A stretch of 64,000 nt of DNA, taken from contig JAQFVV010000142.1 of assembly GCA_028023455.1 (NCBI GenBank), forward strand, positions 1,745,941-1,809,940, read 5' to 3'. The notes under the pieces are model-generated. The model was not told where the DNA came from and made no database searches. It saw only the letters and a program-made list of their open reading frames with translations. The translations under genes were made by a program, and so were the position numbers. The first letter of the stretch is position 1; every line of letters begins with the position of its first letter. The DNA is from Epiperipatus broadwayi. Its lineage: Eukaryota; Onychophora; Udeonychophora; Euonychophora; Peripatidae. Below, piece by piece: positions 25,226 through 37,800 of the stretch.

Positions 25226-25534
25226 AATAGAGAGATTTATTGATTGAAAGATAAAATTAAAGGAATGATGGAAGTATAAATAGATAAATAAATAAATATA
25301 GAAATAGAAAGATGAGTGGATATATATTATGTAGATAGGTAGATGAATAAACAGACAGATAGACAAACTAATACATGGCAGATTGATATATGGGCATATA
25401 AGCAGAGAGTACAGTAGATGAACAGAGATAGATCTAAACTGTTGAATAAAGAGATGTATATATACATAAACAAGCAGAACATTTGGTAAATAGATAGGTA
25501 GGTACATGAATAAATAGGTAGTTAATGTAGACTG
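25191..25534. repeat. (TA)n followed by degenerate GATA-type repeat
   Basis: A (TA)15 tract (25191-25220) leads into about 300 bp rich in GATA, AATA, GACA and GGTA tetramers without strict periodicity, a decayed edge of the next block. Confidence 0.7.
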
Positions 25535-25936
<402 letters not shown>

Positions 25937-27872
25937 TTTAATATAATTTGCCATCTGATGTGTAATACATTCATCAAAAAACAATCAAATATTTGTAATA
26001 TATAACATAATTTTTGTTTTTAAAGTCGCTAAATAAGTCATTTTCATATTGTCTATATATATAATATAGTTAATTAATTTTAATTATAATAATTAACAAA
26101 TACATTTTAGAGTTATTATTTATAACAAAACGCTAAATCAAGTTAATCTTTTTTTTTTTGTCTTTCTCTTGTGCATATTTTTGAAAATCATCTTTATTTT
26201 CCATAACCATAATTAAATTATTGACTACAATCTCCAGACTTATTATTGATTATTCATTTATAAGTAAAAAAAAAAACTAAATGCAAATGGGTTTTTGCTA
26301 AATGCGATTCAGGTTACACATAAATATATATAAAAAAGTAATAATTGTGATTACTGAAATTTTTTTTAATAAAATTAATTTTAAATTGTATATTTAATAT
26401 AATTACAATTTTATCACTTGCAATTCAATTTTAGATTACTTACAGAAGGTTGTAGATCAGAATTCGAAACGAATTTTTGAAATCATTTCAACAAAAGGGT
26501 ATGTTGTGCATAAAATTTGTATAATTATAGATTAAAAAATAAAAATAAAAACTCAAAAGTTACGTCTTTAAGCTAAGATTGATCTTCGAATATTTTTTTA
26601 ATGAATGTATTTGTTATGTAGATTATATGCAGAGTTGGGTAGACAATATTTGGGTATCTTTATTTATGTGGGGTAGATGCCTTATTTGTATAAGGAACTA
26701 TTGCATTCTGTGTGAAACGGAATTATAAAAATGAAACTGTTTTTGAGGAATTTATATTAAATCATTCTTTATCAAAAATGTTATTAAGTTTTTTGAAATA
26801 TGTTTTTCAGGAAATCAATCTCTCATTAATTATTACAATATGGCACGATAGTAAACGATGTTTATATAAGAAGACCAGAAGAGGCATCATATGAGGTATA
26901 TGGCATCAATGTTTATGTATATCAGAACATTTTTAATTAGCAAAATTATTCTAAAAAATGTTAAATTGTTTGGAAACAATGTTTTTATTATAAAATAAAT
27001 CTGGTTTCCCGAAATATTGTTAGATCAAGAAATTACTATGCAAAACTTCTCAAATACATTATTATCTGTACTTTCCAGTAAAACATTGTGAAGTCACTTT
27101 GTTTTTTAAGTTTACAAATCATATAAATGAAGTATTTTTTCTACACAGATATTTAAATTAAATTTACCAGTACACCCTCCCCCAACCTGAAATTTTAAAA
27201 AATTAAAATAGGATTAATACTATCTATAACTTTCTTAAAATTAAGTATTACAAACCAATAATTAAAAATAAATTCATAAATAAATAAATTAATTAATCAA
27301 TACATCATGTTATATTTTCTTACTATTGTACTACATTTTATACAAGACTATTATCAGATCCTATATTTGTGATACCACCTTTTTTTCTACAAGGCTTTAA
27401 ATTGTCATATATGTCTTAAATATTTTTGAATAAATCTCATAATAAATTACTTTTATAGACATTGAAGAAGTCACATATATAAAAGAAATTATCATTGATT
27501 AGTTTCCACTACAGATTTTCAATTACAATCCTTTATTAATACCTGACAATCTTCTTAGCAAGAATTGGTTTTCGACTATACAGTTTGTTCTAACCGGTTT
27601 TATTTTTTATTTTTAATAAATCCAGTCTATTTTAAACATTTTAACAGTTTCTTGATTGCTGAAGCTTCTGGTAATGGTGCGACAATGTAATCCTTCTGAA
27701 ATTTTAAACAGGTGTAATAGTTTATATAAATGACTATTTAAAACAAAATTGTGTTGAAAATGCAACTGAATGAAAAATCAATGAGACAAAAAAAATGGAA
27801 AAAAATTAAAAGAAGTTTGTATTTTTTAACTGATGTCAATTACCCTGCATGCTTTAGTGCAGTTGTAATTTG
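25937..27872. other. AT-rich non-coding stretch
   Basis: No gene recognised. A 60-codon frame at 26712-26894 is of chance quality. Confidence 0.45.
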
Positions 27873-27961
27873 TCAGACTGGACTGTAAGGCCCTCTTATT
27901 GATCCAGTTTTGCTCTCAGACTGGACTGTAAGGCCCTCGTATTAATTCCAGGTTTTGCTCT
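27873..27961. repeat. 43-bp tandem duplication
   Basis: TCAGACTGGACTGTAAGG starts two adjacent units at 27873 and 27916, each ending in a CCAG(G)TTTTGCTCT segment. Confidence 0.88.
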
Positions 27962-29319
27962 TCCAAGCACTTGAACTTCTTATGAACTCAGTAGCACTAA
28001 AACCATTTGATATTTATTTATGTATGATAAAAGTAAAATAATTTATTAAAAAAAATTACAATTCAATTATCTAAATGTATTTGAAACACTTATAAATCCA
28101 TTGCAGAGCAACATTTTTTACCGTTTTATGGTTCTATCGATGAAATAATGAAATGTTATGCATCTATATATGTATTTTTAATTTCTGAACAGAAATTAAA
28201 AAAATACCAAAAAATATTATCCTAATAGCAAAGGAATATCTTTTTTGCTGTCTGTCCATTCCTGTATATTTAAATATAGGCAATAGAGTTTAAAATAAAA
28301 TTGCTGACTTTCTAGCTATGATTAAACATACAATTTTATTTTATTTAAATTATAACTACAAAACATTTTTTTCTTTGGTAATTTATTAATACCTAATTAG
28401 TTAAAGTATTGTATTTTTACTTTAATTAGGCTTATTTATCAGAAAGAACAAAGAGATTTTAATAACTGACTCAATAACAATAAGTTTGATAACTTTATCA
28501 TTTTTAAAATATTAAAAATATAATAATTATTATATTTGGAAAGTACTTTTGATTTATGTTAGTATTTTAAGATAATAAAAATTAAATTGAAAAAAAAAAA
28601 TGTTTTCACTGGATTGTCTCTGTTTGGTATTTATAAGTAGCAATATTATTTGTTATCTGGATTAATGCTTATTTATTTTTCTTCGCTAAAATTTATTTTA
28701 TAAATGTTTAAATCTATCACCGATAATAGATATTATTTATGCTGATGAGTTATTTTTAATATCAGTTTTAATTTAATTTGTTTCTGAGACTGCATATTGA
28801 ATATTTGTAATTTTTTAGCCATAGAATTTTGGAATAATGATGTCAGAGACATTTATTATATATATTAATTGTGCAGTTTAGTGCATTATGTTTACATTCT
28901 AGTCATATAAACTTTTATAGATTTAATGTATGCATTACTTTGATGGTAACAACAGATTTTTTAATCAATTGTTTACAAAAATATAATAACATCCATAAAA
29001 AAGATTGTGATAAATATACAAGACATAATTATTAGTAATAATCAAACTATTTCAAGAACTACCTTTTCAATAAAGATCATCCAAAAATGTTATTGTAGTT
29101 GTCTTTAAGCTTTTAACTTCTAGACTGAACACTCTAACCAGTTATCACCAGATTTTTTTTATTGGTTAGTTAATTGTTTTATTTTACCTTTAATGCATTT
29201 TTTAAAATATATATATATATATATATATTCAATCATGAAAATAATGTATGTACATATATTAAAATAAAGATTTTCATGGGCTACAGATAAAAATATAATA
29301 TTAGCTGGGACAATTGGAA
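27962..29319. other. AT-rich non-coding stretch
   Basis: No gene or element recognised. A (TA)n tract lies at 29207-29228. Confidence 0.45.
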
Positions 29320-29338
29320 CAATTTATTATATATATAC

Positions 29339-29371
29339 TGTTTTGACCAGGTTACACTGGTCATCAACTGA
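29339..29371 (-). ncRNA. Hammerhead-like motif in PLE terminus (degenerate)
   Basis: On the minus strand: CAGTTGAT, GACCAG, TGTAAC, CTGGTC, AAAAC. The six-pair stem II is perfect. The core is damaged (A for U4, U for A6) and GAAA reads AAAA. It is aligned in the same order as the motif at 6613-6643, with different but still complementary stem bases. Confidence 0.4.
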
Positions 29372-29638
29372 GTAATAAATATTATGAAAATAATTGTAAA
29401 AAGTTGCTTTAAAACATTATATATAACAATAATGAAAATTCTATTAATAGAAAACAGAAATAATAAAACAATCAAAATAAGAAGTAAAAAGAAGAAAAAA
29501 CAACTATTAGAATTTGTATTCCTTATATAAAAAAACTTCAGACAATATTGGACATATTCTAAAACATTACAATATAATGATAGAATATACCACTTATCAA
29601 AAAATGATAGCATTCTATTAAACCTAAAGACCCAATCC

Positions 29639-29900
29639 CTCTATAAAACCCATGAAATTTATGAAATTTCATGTAGCATTTGTAAAGCTTCTTATATAGG
29701 TATAAGAAATCATTGCATACTAGAAGAGATTAACATATTAATGCAATTAAAAAATATTCATCAACAACAGTATTATCTTTCCATGCTATAAATACAAATC
29801 ATAGTATTGATTTTTTAAACATTAGAATACTATCCAGATGTGACACTCTCCAACAATGTTAGATCAGAGAAATCATTGATATCTTTAAAATGTGATGATA
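29639..29900 (+). pseudogene. GIY-YIG fragment of a Penelope-like element
   Basis: In one frame I read HEIYEISCSICKASYIGIR, matching the first strand, cysteine pair and YIG of PLE nucleases. After a frameshift near 29760 the text continues as TVLSFHAINTNHSIDFLNIR and ILSRCDTLQQC, then a stop and IREIIDI. Several lesions make it non-functional. The start is not meaningful because the upstream RT is absent. Confidence 0.62.
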
Positions 29901-30056
29901 TATGCAATTTATGTTCTATTTGGAAGCATTTTTTTGAAAACTCATTAACTTAAATAATTTATTACATTTATTATATCGGTTTTCTATTAATAGAAAGTTG
30001 TTTATTATTATAGTTAATTTTTGCAGTCAATTTACCATTATTTTCATATTTATTAT

Positions 30057-30090
30057 TCAGTGATGATCAGCATGACCTGGCCAAAACATT

Positions 30091-30091
<1 letters not shown>
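30057..30091 (+). ncRNA. Hammerhead-like motif in PLE 3' terminus (degenerate)
   Basis: TCAGTGATGATCAG, CATGAC, CTGGCC, AAAAC is the plus-strand counterpart of the inverted terminal copy. Stem II survives with one G-U pair; the core and GAAA are altered. Confidence 0.38.
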
Positions 30092-30128
<37 letters not shown>

Positions 30129-30148
30129 AATGATTTATATATAATTTA

Positions 30149-30186
<38 letters not shown>

Positions 30187-30192
30187 TAAATT
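30089..30192. repeat. Two adjacent (TA)n hairpins with unique palindromic ends
   Basis: TTGGCA-(TA)n-TGCCAA (30089-30130) is followed after 12 bp by AATTTACTG-(TA)n-CAGTAAATT (30143-30192). In both, the unique bases that flank the TA run are exact complements, so each block is one perfect palindrome. Confidence 0.9.
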
Positions 30193-31425
30193 ACACATGG
30201 GTGTATATATAAATCAGCAAATGTTAAGATCACAGAAGTATGGTAAGGTTAGTCTTTCAAATTAGTTGACAAAGATTACAAGGATAGTCGAAAGTGCTCC
30301 TAAGTGGATAAAATTCTTTAAATATATCTGATTACTGTATTTATAAATATTCAATTATATAATTATGTATATTGCTTTGAAGAAATACAGACATCGAATT
30401 ATAATATTATTACATATATATTTCTATAACATCAGCAATTTTTAAAATCTGATTTAGGGAAAAAATATCAAATATGAATATTTTATGTAAAATACAATCT
30501 CTCTAACATAAATCCAAAATTAAATCTTAGCATTTTCACTCATTGATATTAAATTAAAGTAAACAATCGTACTGAAAATAAATTGTTAAACAAAGCAATG
30601 TCAACGAATTTTGAAATACAGTTTTTGCTAAATATTTGCTAATTCAAGTTTGTTTGAAATATGATGGTTGACTTGTTAATTTATTTTTCGTTTGAACAAT
30701 AATAATGCTTACAGCAATATATATGCATTGAGTTTATTTTCAATAAATACAATGCTCTTAAATCAACAATAAATTTATGTGAACTTGACAGTAAGTCAAA
30801 ATAATATATTACAAATTAAAAAAATTTCTACTTCTGATTCAGGCTTCAACCATTAAAACCTTTTAAAGTTGGTTTTTGTTTAACATATCATTTGAGACAA
30901 TCTTTGTTTTTGTGATTTTTTTGTCATATATATATATATAAAGTATGTAGTTCAATAATTGGATTTTTTTTAATGAATTCTTTTTTTTTTTTTGCTATTT
31001 CCTTTAAGTCTTTCTTTTTCTATTTTTAAAAAGATGAGATTATTGGTTTGATTATATGAATATTTTGTTTAAAAATCTTTAGTGTCATTTTCTAACAATT
31101 ATTCAACTTATTTGATGAGTCTGGGGCTTTTTTTTACATTTGCTTAAAAAATTATATGTACTCTTTTTTCTATTTTTATATCGTTATTGAATTTTCTAGT
31201 TTATTATCTGAGAAATTTATTTCAAAAAAATTTACATTTAGGATATTACTCCAGCAGTTTCCATTGCTCTGACAAGAACTAAAATGTAAAAATTAGTTCT
31301 TTAACAAAAGTAAATTTGGCTTCCTTTTTAATTTTTACCATAAAGAACAAAATTATTATTTTTTATCTATAAAAATATTTATACTCTAAATAACTTCAAA
31401 ATTTAATTTTTACTTAATTATTTTG
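30193..31425. other. AT-rich non-coding stretch
   Basis: Nothing recognised except a short (TA)n near 30928-30941 and T runs. Confidence 0.45.
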
Positions 31426-31448
31426 TAATAATAATAATAATAATAATA

Positions 31449-31537
<89 letters not shown>
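31426..31537. repeat. (TAA)n(TTA)n microsatellite with a palindromic switch
   Basis: About eight TAA units switch at 31449 to about thirty ATT units, so the first arm is complementary to part of the second. Confidence 0.95.
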
Positions 31538-31560
31538 GTATCAATGATAAACTTTGTCTT

Positions 31561-32046
31561 AGAAAGTTACAAGAGTTTTATATAGCTTAGATTGTTGTGT
31601 TTACATGGGCAATCTGTGGTTGTAGGTTTACATATATAAAAGTTGATTTATTGGTTTACACAGGATTGCAGGAATGTTTACATACTATGGATAGCTTGGA
31701 TTGCTGTGGTTACATGGGAAATCCATAGATGAGGTTTACATGTGTAAAAGTTGATTTACTGATTTACATGAGATTACAAGAATTTTTTCATGGTGTGAAT
31801 TAGTTGCAAGAGTTTTACATCACATGGATTGCTATGGTTAGATGGGTAATCTGTAAATATATGTTTATGTATGTACAAGTTGATCTATTTATTTACATAA
31901 GATTATGCTGTGGATTAGTTACAAGGTTTTACATAGCTGGATCGCCATGGTTATATGGGTAATCTGTAGTTCTAGGTTTACATATATAAAAGTTGTTTTA
32001 TTTATTTACACAAGATCACATAAATTTTACATGTTCTGGATTTCTG
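31561..32046. repeat. Degenerate tandem array, unit about 115 bp
   Basis: Four diverged units can be aligned on a TGGATTGCTGTGGTTACATG-like block followed by GGTAATCTG, at about 31587, 31696, 31825 and 31937. Each continues with GGTTTACATATATAAAAGTT and TTTATTTACAC. Unit length varies from about 110 to 130 bp. Confidence 0.8.
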
Positions 32047-32339
32047 TATCTATAGATACAAAACAGGTTTAGTTTTATATGGTCGGGTTGCCTGGGTAAC
32101 ATAGGCAAAGTACTAGAAATTTCCATGATTGTGTGACAATTGTCTGTGAGGTCCACACTGGTATGAGATCAATGTGTTATTTTTTTATCTGTTAAGATGC
32201 TGAATCTTCTTTGAGTGACCAGGTTTTTCCCTTGGTTTCATTAGCAATGTGGGTTGGGGATGATGTTGGTGTGGATGGAAAACACGGTAGGATTGCTTTC
32301 ATAAATTGGTACAATCCCACTATGCCTCCTTTGTGTTAC

Positions 32340-32570
32340 ATTTGAATAGATGAGTTTTCCAGAAGGAGGTGATAGCTATGTTAGAATTGGTTGCTATTGA
32401 TAAGTTGGAGTTTGGTAGATTGGAAAACTCTGGGTCTACCTTTGTATTAAGAATAAAAGCTGAGGAAGGTTTTCAATAAAGTTTGTTTGAGATCCATATG
32501 TAGAGGATCCTAATTTCCAGAAGGGGCTGCTGGTACAGTTATATTAGAACTGTTTGCTATTGCTGAGTTG
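32340..32570. repeat. Degenerate duplication, about 160 bp apart
   Basis: TTTCCAGAAGGAGGTGATAG with GTTGCTATTGATAAGTTG at about 32354, and TTTCCAGAAGGGGCTGCTGG with TTTGCTATTGCTGAGTTG at about 32513. No coding capacity. Confidence 0.65.
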
Positions 32571-32694
32571 TATTTTGTCAGATTCTAGGTCAGGCTGTGT
32601 TAGAGGTAGAGGCTGATTAAGGCTTTTAATGTGATTTAAGTGTGAAATTCATGGTTAGAGGATCCAGACATAGGGAGATGCTAAATCTGGATAG

Positions 32695-33653
32695 GTAATT
32701 AGGCTTAGCAATGCTATTGGAAGTGACTTATGTTTTTTGAAATTATCTAGTAACTTGAATGTTAATTAAAGATTTGAATGAAAAATGTAACACAAAGTTG
32801 GAAATAAGTTATCAACTGATTGGAAATTGAAAAAGATATATAAAGTTAGTTTTTTTTTTTTTTTTGCACCTAAAGTTTTGACTTCTTTATAAATATAAAC
32901 AGCCAGAGGTTAACTTGGTTATAAGCAAGTGAATTAATTGCTGGGATCTTGAAATTAATTTTTTATTACTAAATAAAGATCACAGTTTGCTACAATAACA
33001 CTAAAAATAAGTGTACACTTGATTGACCTTTGGATTTTGAACTCAGTACTGATATTATTGATGGCAGACATTGGTCATCAGATGGCTTTTTTTAAAAAAA
33101 ATCATTAAGTAACTTGATTTTAATTACATGTTTGAATAAAAATGCTACAAAATTGGAAGGAAGTCAATTGATTAAAGGTATATTATTATTTTGCATTAGT
33201 CTAAGATTTTGAATTCTTTTTAAACATAAAAATCAGAGCTTGTTAACTTGTTTGTGAGCAAGTGAATTGTTTGCTGGGAAATTTGTAATTGGATTTTTTT
33301 TTCCCACAAAGATTGAATTTGCTGCAAGAAAATTAAAAATAAGCTTATGTTTTGTATGAACTTCTAGATTTTGAAATTCTGTGCTAGTAATATTGGTGGG
33401 AAGCATCTGGACATGTGATGGCTTTGTCTCCATTTTGTTTTCTAAAAATATGTTGGGTAACTTGATTTTAATCGAAATTTTGAATTAAAAATATAACACA
33501 AAGTTATTAATTAATTATCAACTCACTGAAAATGGAAAAAAGGATATCAGGATATGTTTTTTACATTGTTGGGCTTAGGTTTTGAGTACTTTTGAAGCAT
33601 GAAAAACTAGAGATTTTTAACTTGGTTGTTAATAAATGGACTGTTGCCCTTGA

Positions 33654-33654
<1 letters not shown>
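32695..33654. repeat. Degenerate tandem array, unit about 330-375 bp
   Basis: Three diverged units share TAACTTGAWTKTTAAT (32752, 33111, 33459), an AACACAAAGTT-like block, and TAACTTGGTT with GCAAGTGAATT and TTGCTGGGA (32911, 33244, weaker at 33618). The third unit is cut by the CTA/TTA microsatellite. A 66-codon minus frame at 33233-33433 is not supported as a gene. Confidence 0.75.
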
Positions 33655-33728
<74 letters not shown>

Positions 33729-33774
33729 GTTGTTGGTTGTTGTTGTTTTTGTTGTTGTTGTTATTATTATTATC
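33655..33774. repeat. (CTA)n(TTA)n(GTT)n compound microsatellite
   Basis: CTA units run to about 33692, TTA units to 33728, then GTT/GTTTTT and a short TTA run. The poly-leucine/valine frame over it is an artefact. Confidence 0.95.
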
Positions 33775-34610
33775 TATGAGCTAATTTCATGCTTTATATT
33801 CTGTTACAATGCATTAATTACTTCCATTTTTTTTTAATTTCATGAATAATGGACGTCAAACCAAAGATTTTTTTTCTGAGAGAATAATTTTTGAGTTATT
33901 TCTATTATAGTGGTATTCTGTTCAAGATAAAATTGAAGACTTTATTATTTAATTTTTTTAAAAAAATCAAACAAGACACGAACAATCTATAAGATGCAAA
34001 TAAATTTTATTGATAATTATACATATATGTGTGTGGGTGGGTGTTTTTTATCACATAATTTTTTTTTTCACTTTATAAAAATATTTGAATTTATCTTCAC
34101 TGAAATGTTTACTTTTTGCAATAAATAATGTTTATATTTTTTTTTACATTTTGAGACATACTCAATATGCTTTTTATATCTCATATATATATATATATAG
34201 ATTTGAATTCATGAATAAAAAACAATACTTTTTATTGAGCTATAAGAAATAAAAATAAGACCAATCTTTACTTCAAGATTTATTTTATTAACATACTATA
34301 AATCATTATTTCATATCTGATAATTTAGAATAATATTTAGTATATTTTCATTTTTAATTATTTGCATTAAAACTAAGTAAGAATAGTGATAAGTTACATT
34401 GATACATTGCATTCAATACATCTTGCATATACATGTGGATGAGATGTGTGTACATAATTGATTTGCTTATATATAAATCAGAGAACAGGCAAGAATAGAT
34501 TAATAAATGTACATGCATTGTATTATTTTATTCTTAAATTTAATTTCGAAATAATAAAAAAAGAGGCGATATAAGAAAAATATATATATATATATTTAAT
34601 AAATATATAA
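33775..34610. other. AT-rich non-coding stretch
   Basis: No gene. Short (TA)n runs at 34182-34199 and 34580-34594. Confidence 0.45.
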
Positions 34611-34620
34611 TGCATTTATT

Positions 34621-34863
34621 AATATATAGGGTATATGAGCATATATGTGTGGAGATGGCAATCTGGACCTACTGATGATTGCTGGTTTAGTATGAAATAC
34701 GTATATTGGTGTTTATTTATTTTTTCGACATATATGTGTTCAAGTGTATCAGTGTTATGAGATAGAGTGGAGAGTGGTGGGTCGTGTAAAAGTCTGTGCT
34801 CATATACCCTATATATTACATATATAGACACGGGTATATAATAACCCTGTGTGTTTCAGTTAG
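34621..34863 (+). mobile_element. Compact family 1 hammerhead element with target duplication
   Basis: About 240 bp. It opens with AATATATAGGGTATATGAGC, which is the exact inverse of an internal segment near its 3' end (34798-34814). It then jumps directly into TATATGTGTGGAG and the hammerhead, and continues colinear with the 51552-52212 element to a terminal hairpin (ACGGGT ... ACCCTGT) and GTTTCAGTTAG. Flanks are a 10-bp direct repeat with one mismatch, TGCATTTATT (34611-34620) and TGTATTTATT (34864-34873). So this insertion has the same left boundary as the large palindrome, but an inverted arm of only about 20 bp. No protein is encoded. Confidence 0.8.
34667..34710 (+). ncRNA. Type I hammerhead ribozyme, near-intact
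   Basis: Stem I ACCTA/TTGGT has one mismatch. The core CTGATGA and GAAA are intact. Stem II TTGCTG-GTT-TAGTAT pairs with G-U wobbles. Stem III is AT-ACGT-AT with A17, giving predicted cleavage after A34705. Compared with the copy at 52019 it carries one change in stem I and one in stem II. Activity is possible but weakened. Confidence 0.8.
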
Positions 34864-34873
34864 TGTATTTATT

Positions 34874-37800
34874 TAAAAAATTCATATAAATTCTTTTATT
34901 TTCTTAAGTCTTAAAAATAATATTATTGAAAAAATTATATGTTCAAAAAATACATTGACATGTGCATGAGATGTGCGGCAAGAGACATGGATGTGGCAAA
35001 AAATACATTTTTTAAAAAGGTTAATAAAACGGACTACTGCAATGAGGATTATATTTTAAAATTTACTGCTGTAAATAGTCAAAGAACGGCTGAATATAAT
35101 TACTTTTGGCTGAGAGCATAATTGTCCTCAGTAATTATCTTCTTCACCAAAAAACACCTGACATTAAAAAAATTGTTATCTAGGTTATCATTCTTAAAAA
35201 AATTTAAAAACAATATTTTATCAACAACAGCTAATTGAAAAGTCTTCGATAATTAGTAGGTGATAACATAAAATTTTATTCTCTTTTAACTAAAAGAAAA
35301 TTCTAGAACTCTATTCATTTAACTAATAAGCTGTACTATTTTAAAATAATTAGTTTATTCTATTAATAGATTTATTATCTTCGAAGAATTTATTGTGAAC
35401 TATTTATGGAACGAAAATGTCCAACTACCGTCGACAGATTATATTTCCATCATACTTAATATTATACATTTCTTATCATCACCATCTTCGCTTTCAACAA
35501 TCAGCCTTAATCATTCCTAAATCAAAGTACTACTTAGTTTTACAAATAAATAAAATAAAAAGCTTATTTTTATGCTTATATTCATAAATATATATATATA
35601 TATTTAACTTTCAAACGAACCCCCCCCCCCCGAAGTTATCCAGAGTAGGCAAATAGTATTATTCCTGCTCTGACGTTTTACTCTGGTGACGTTTGCTCCG
35701 GTAATATTTATTCCAAGTTTTCATTTATGATATCATGATAACCAAGAATTCTGGCATTACTAATTTATGTCAAATAAAGTGACCCTTTTCTTTCTATTTA
35801 GAAGACATTAAATGGTTGATCCGCCAGTGCCTTTTTTACCCTCCACAATATAATACATCTCTCAAATTATTTGTAAGTTATACAGTTTTATATCTTAAAA
35901 TATATATTTACAGCTAAAACTTTATATATTTGTGTTTTTGTTTTTTGCTGAAACTTTATATATATATCTTTAAAAAAAATCAAATATAATATTAAACTTA
36001 CAACTTTGTTACAGTTCGCCATTTAAAAATTGTTTTAGAGTTCTTTTTTATATTTCTTCTTTTTCCATAATTAATATATTTTTCAGGAAGTCTTTGGAAA
36101 TAATAAGTGTTTTTCTTTTAGATTTGAAGTTTGGTAATACATGTGCTGGATGCTTATGATGTCAAAGTACCGCATTATACTGGGAGGGGATAGGATGGCT
36201 TTGAGGACACAGGGTTATAATAAAAATTTACAAAGAGTACCATATTACAAAGTCACAACTATCTGTTTTTTATTTAGTATTAGAATGTGTTTTTTCCTTT
36301 TGTTCATGCTTAATATATATATATTTATTCTTTTTAAATGTGAATTTGTATACTACACAGGTATGATGTATTACTCCTGGTGATGTATTATTCTAAGTTT
36401 GTGATATCTTTAAAATAACCCCTCCATGAGATCTGTGGACAAATTTTATTGATTAATTTTGTCCACACATTTTTGGAAGCATTATTTTAAATATATTGCA
36501 AACTTAGCATAATACATTACTGAGTAATACAACATAGCAGAAATAATACCAAAGTACCAGATATTTCACATATCATTATAGGATGCATACATTATATTTA
36601 TGGGGGTTAATATTGTTTAAGCATAAAAGTAACATTTTTATAATTTGATTATTTATTTTAATGTTTAAAGGTAACATAGCATTTAAGCTATATTTTAAGC
36701 TTAAAATTAAAATAAGATAATGAGATTTGTACATTTGAAATATACACATGTGCATATACACATTTTATTTTACGATAATTCTCAAAAGTGAAATTCAGTG
36801 AATAACTATTTTTTTTTGTTTAAAGCAATTATTTGTGTAATTCATACTTGTATTTATTTATTTATTTATTTATTTTTGTAAATAAAACTCATTATTTTAT
36901 TTTAGATTTGAATTCAGTTTTTTTATTTTTAATTAATATCAATAATTCATTGATGTATAATAGTTTAATAGCTTCATACATATATTGAACCCTGATATAT
37001 TATTATTTGACCATAGATATTTAATAAAATGAAGTATTACATTTGCATAAAAGAATATTGCATTTAGCCATGGTGCTCAACTGGATTTTATATAACATGT
37101 TTAAAAAAACACACATATATTTTAAAGGATATGTTTAAGAAGACATATATTATTATTTAAATAAAAGATGTATGCGCATGTAATATTTTTATATACATAT
37201 TATATGAAAACATATAATATTTTGGCTAAATTTGAAGTCAGACATCTTCAGTTAAATTAAATGATGTTTGGATGTAATAAAATTACCATTTACTCCACTT
37301 ATCATTGATGTTTGTATTCATTGTATAAACGTTACATGGATACTCTTTCTCTGTCTTCCTACATGGCTCTTATTGCTTGTTTACACCAAATGTAGAGTTA
37401 CAATTTGTCTTGTCCAACTCAATGGAATTCATAATACAATATTGTTATCAGTAGTAAAATAAACTAACAAGGTTCTTTGCATGCTAAACATTTACTATAT
37501 ATATATATATATATATGTATATATGATATATGATATACATATATATATAGGATATATACACTGATGTATGATCATATGTATATATACCTAGGTCACAGCT
37601 CTCTATTTCTTAAGTATTTTTTTCTATAAGTAAACAAAATTTTTAATCTACCTTTTAGGATTTTACTAAAATAAAAGAACCTGCCAAAGATATCCATTTC
37701 ATATTGGGCAGTGGATTTATCTTGTATTAATATATAGACAAATAAAGCATATTTTATATAAAAATATTTTATTCATTTGTAAATCTACAATTTGGTTAAT

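Larger units (their letters stand above)
29320..30095 (+). mobile_element. Penelope-like element remnant with inverted termini
   Basis: The interior (about 29600-29960) encodes a broken GIY-YIG domain. The two ends are diverged inverted repeats of each other: the complement of 29325-29465 and the stretch 29970-30095 share TTTTCTATTAATAGAA, a TTACCATTATTTTCATA-like block, TTTATTAYTCAG, and a hammerhead-like CCTGG(T/C)CAAAAC segment ending at TA repeats. Terminal repeats in inverted orientation, with the 5' copy a partial duplicate, are a known property of PLEs. The RT is missing. The minus-strand frame at 29281-29613 is chance. Confidence 0.62.

Noticed and set aside
33592-33837. Poly-Leu/Val 81-codon frame
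   Set aside because: Translation of the CTA/TTA/GTT microsatellite.
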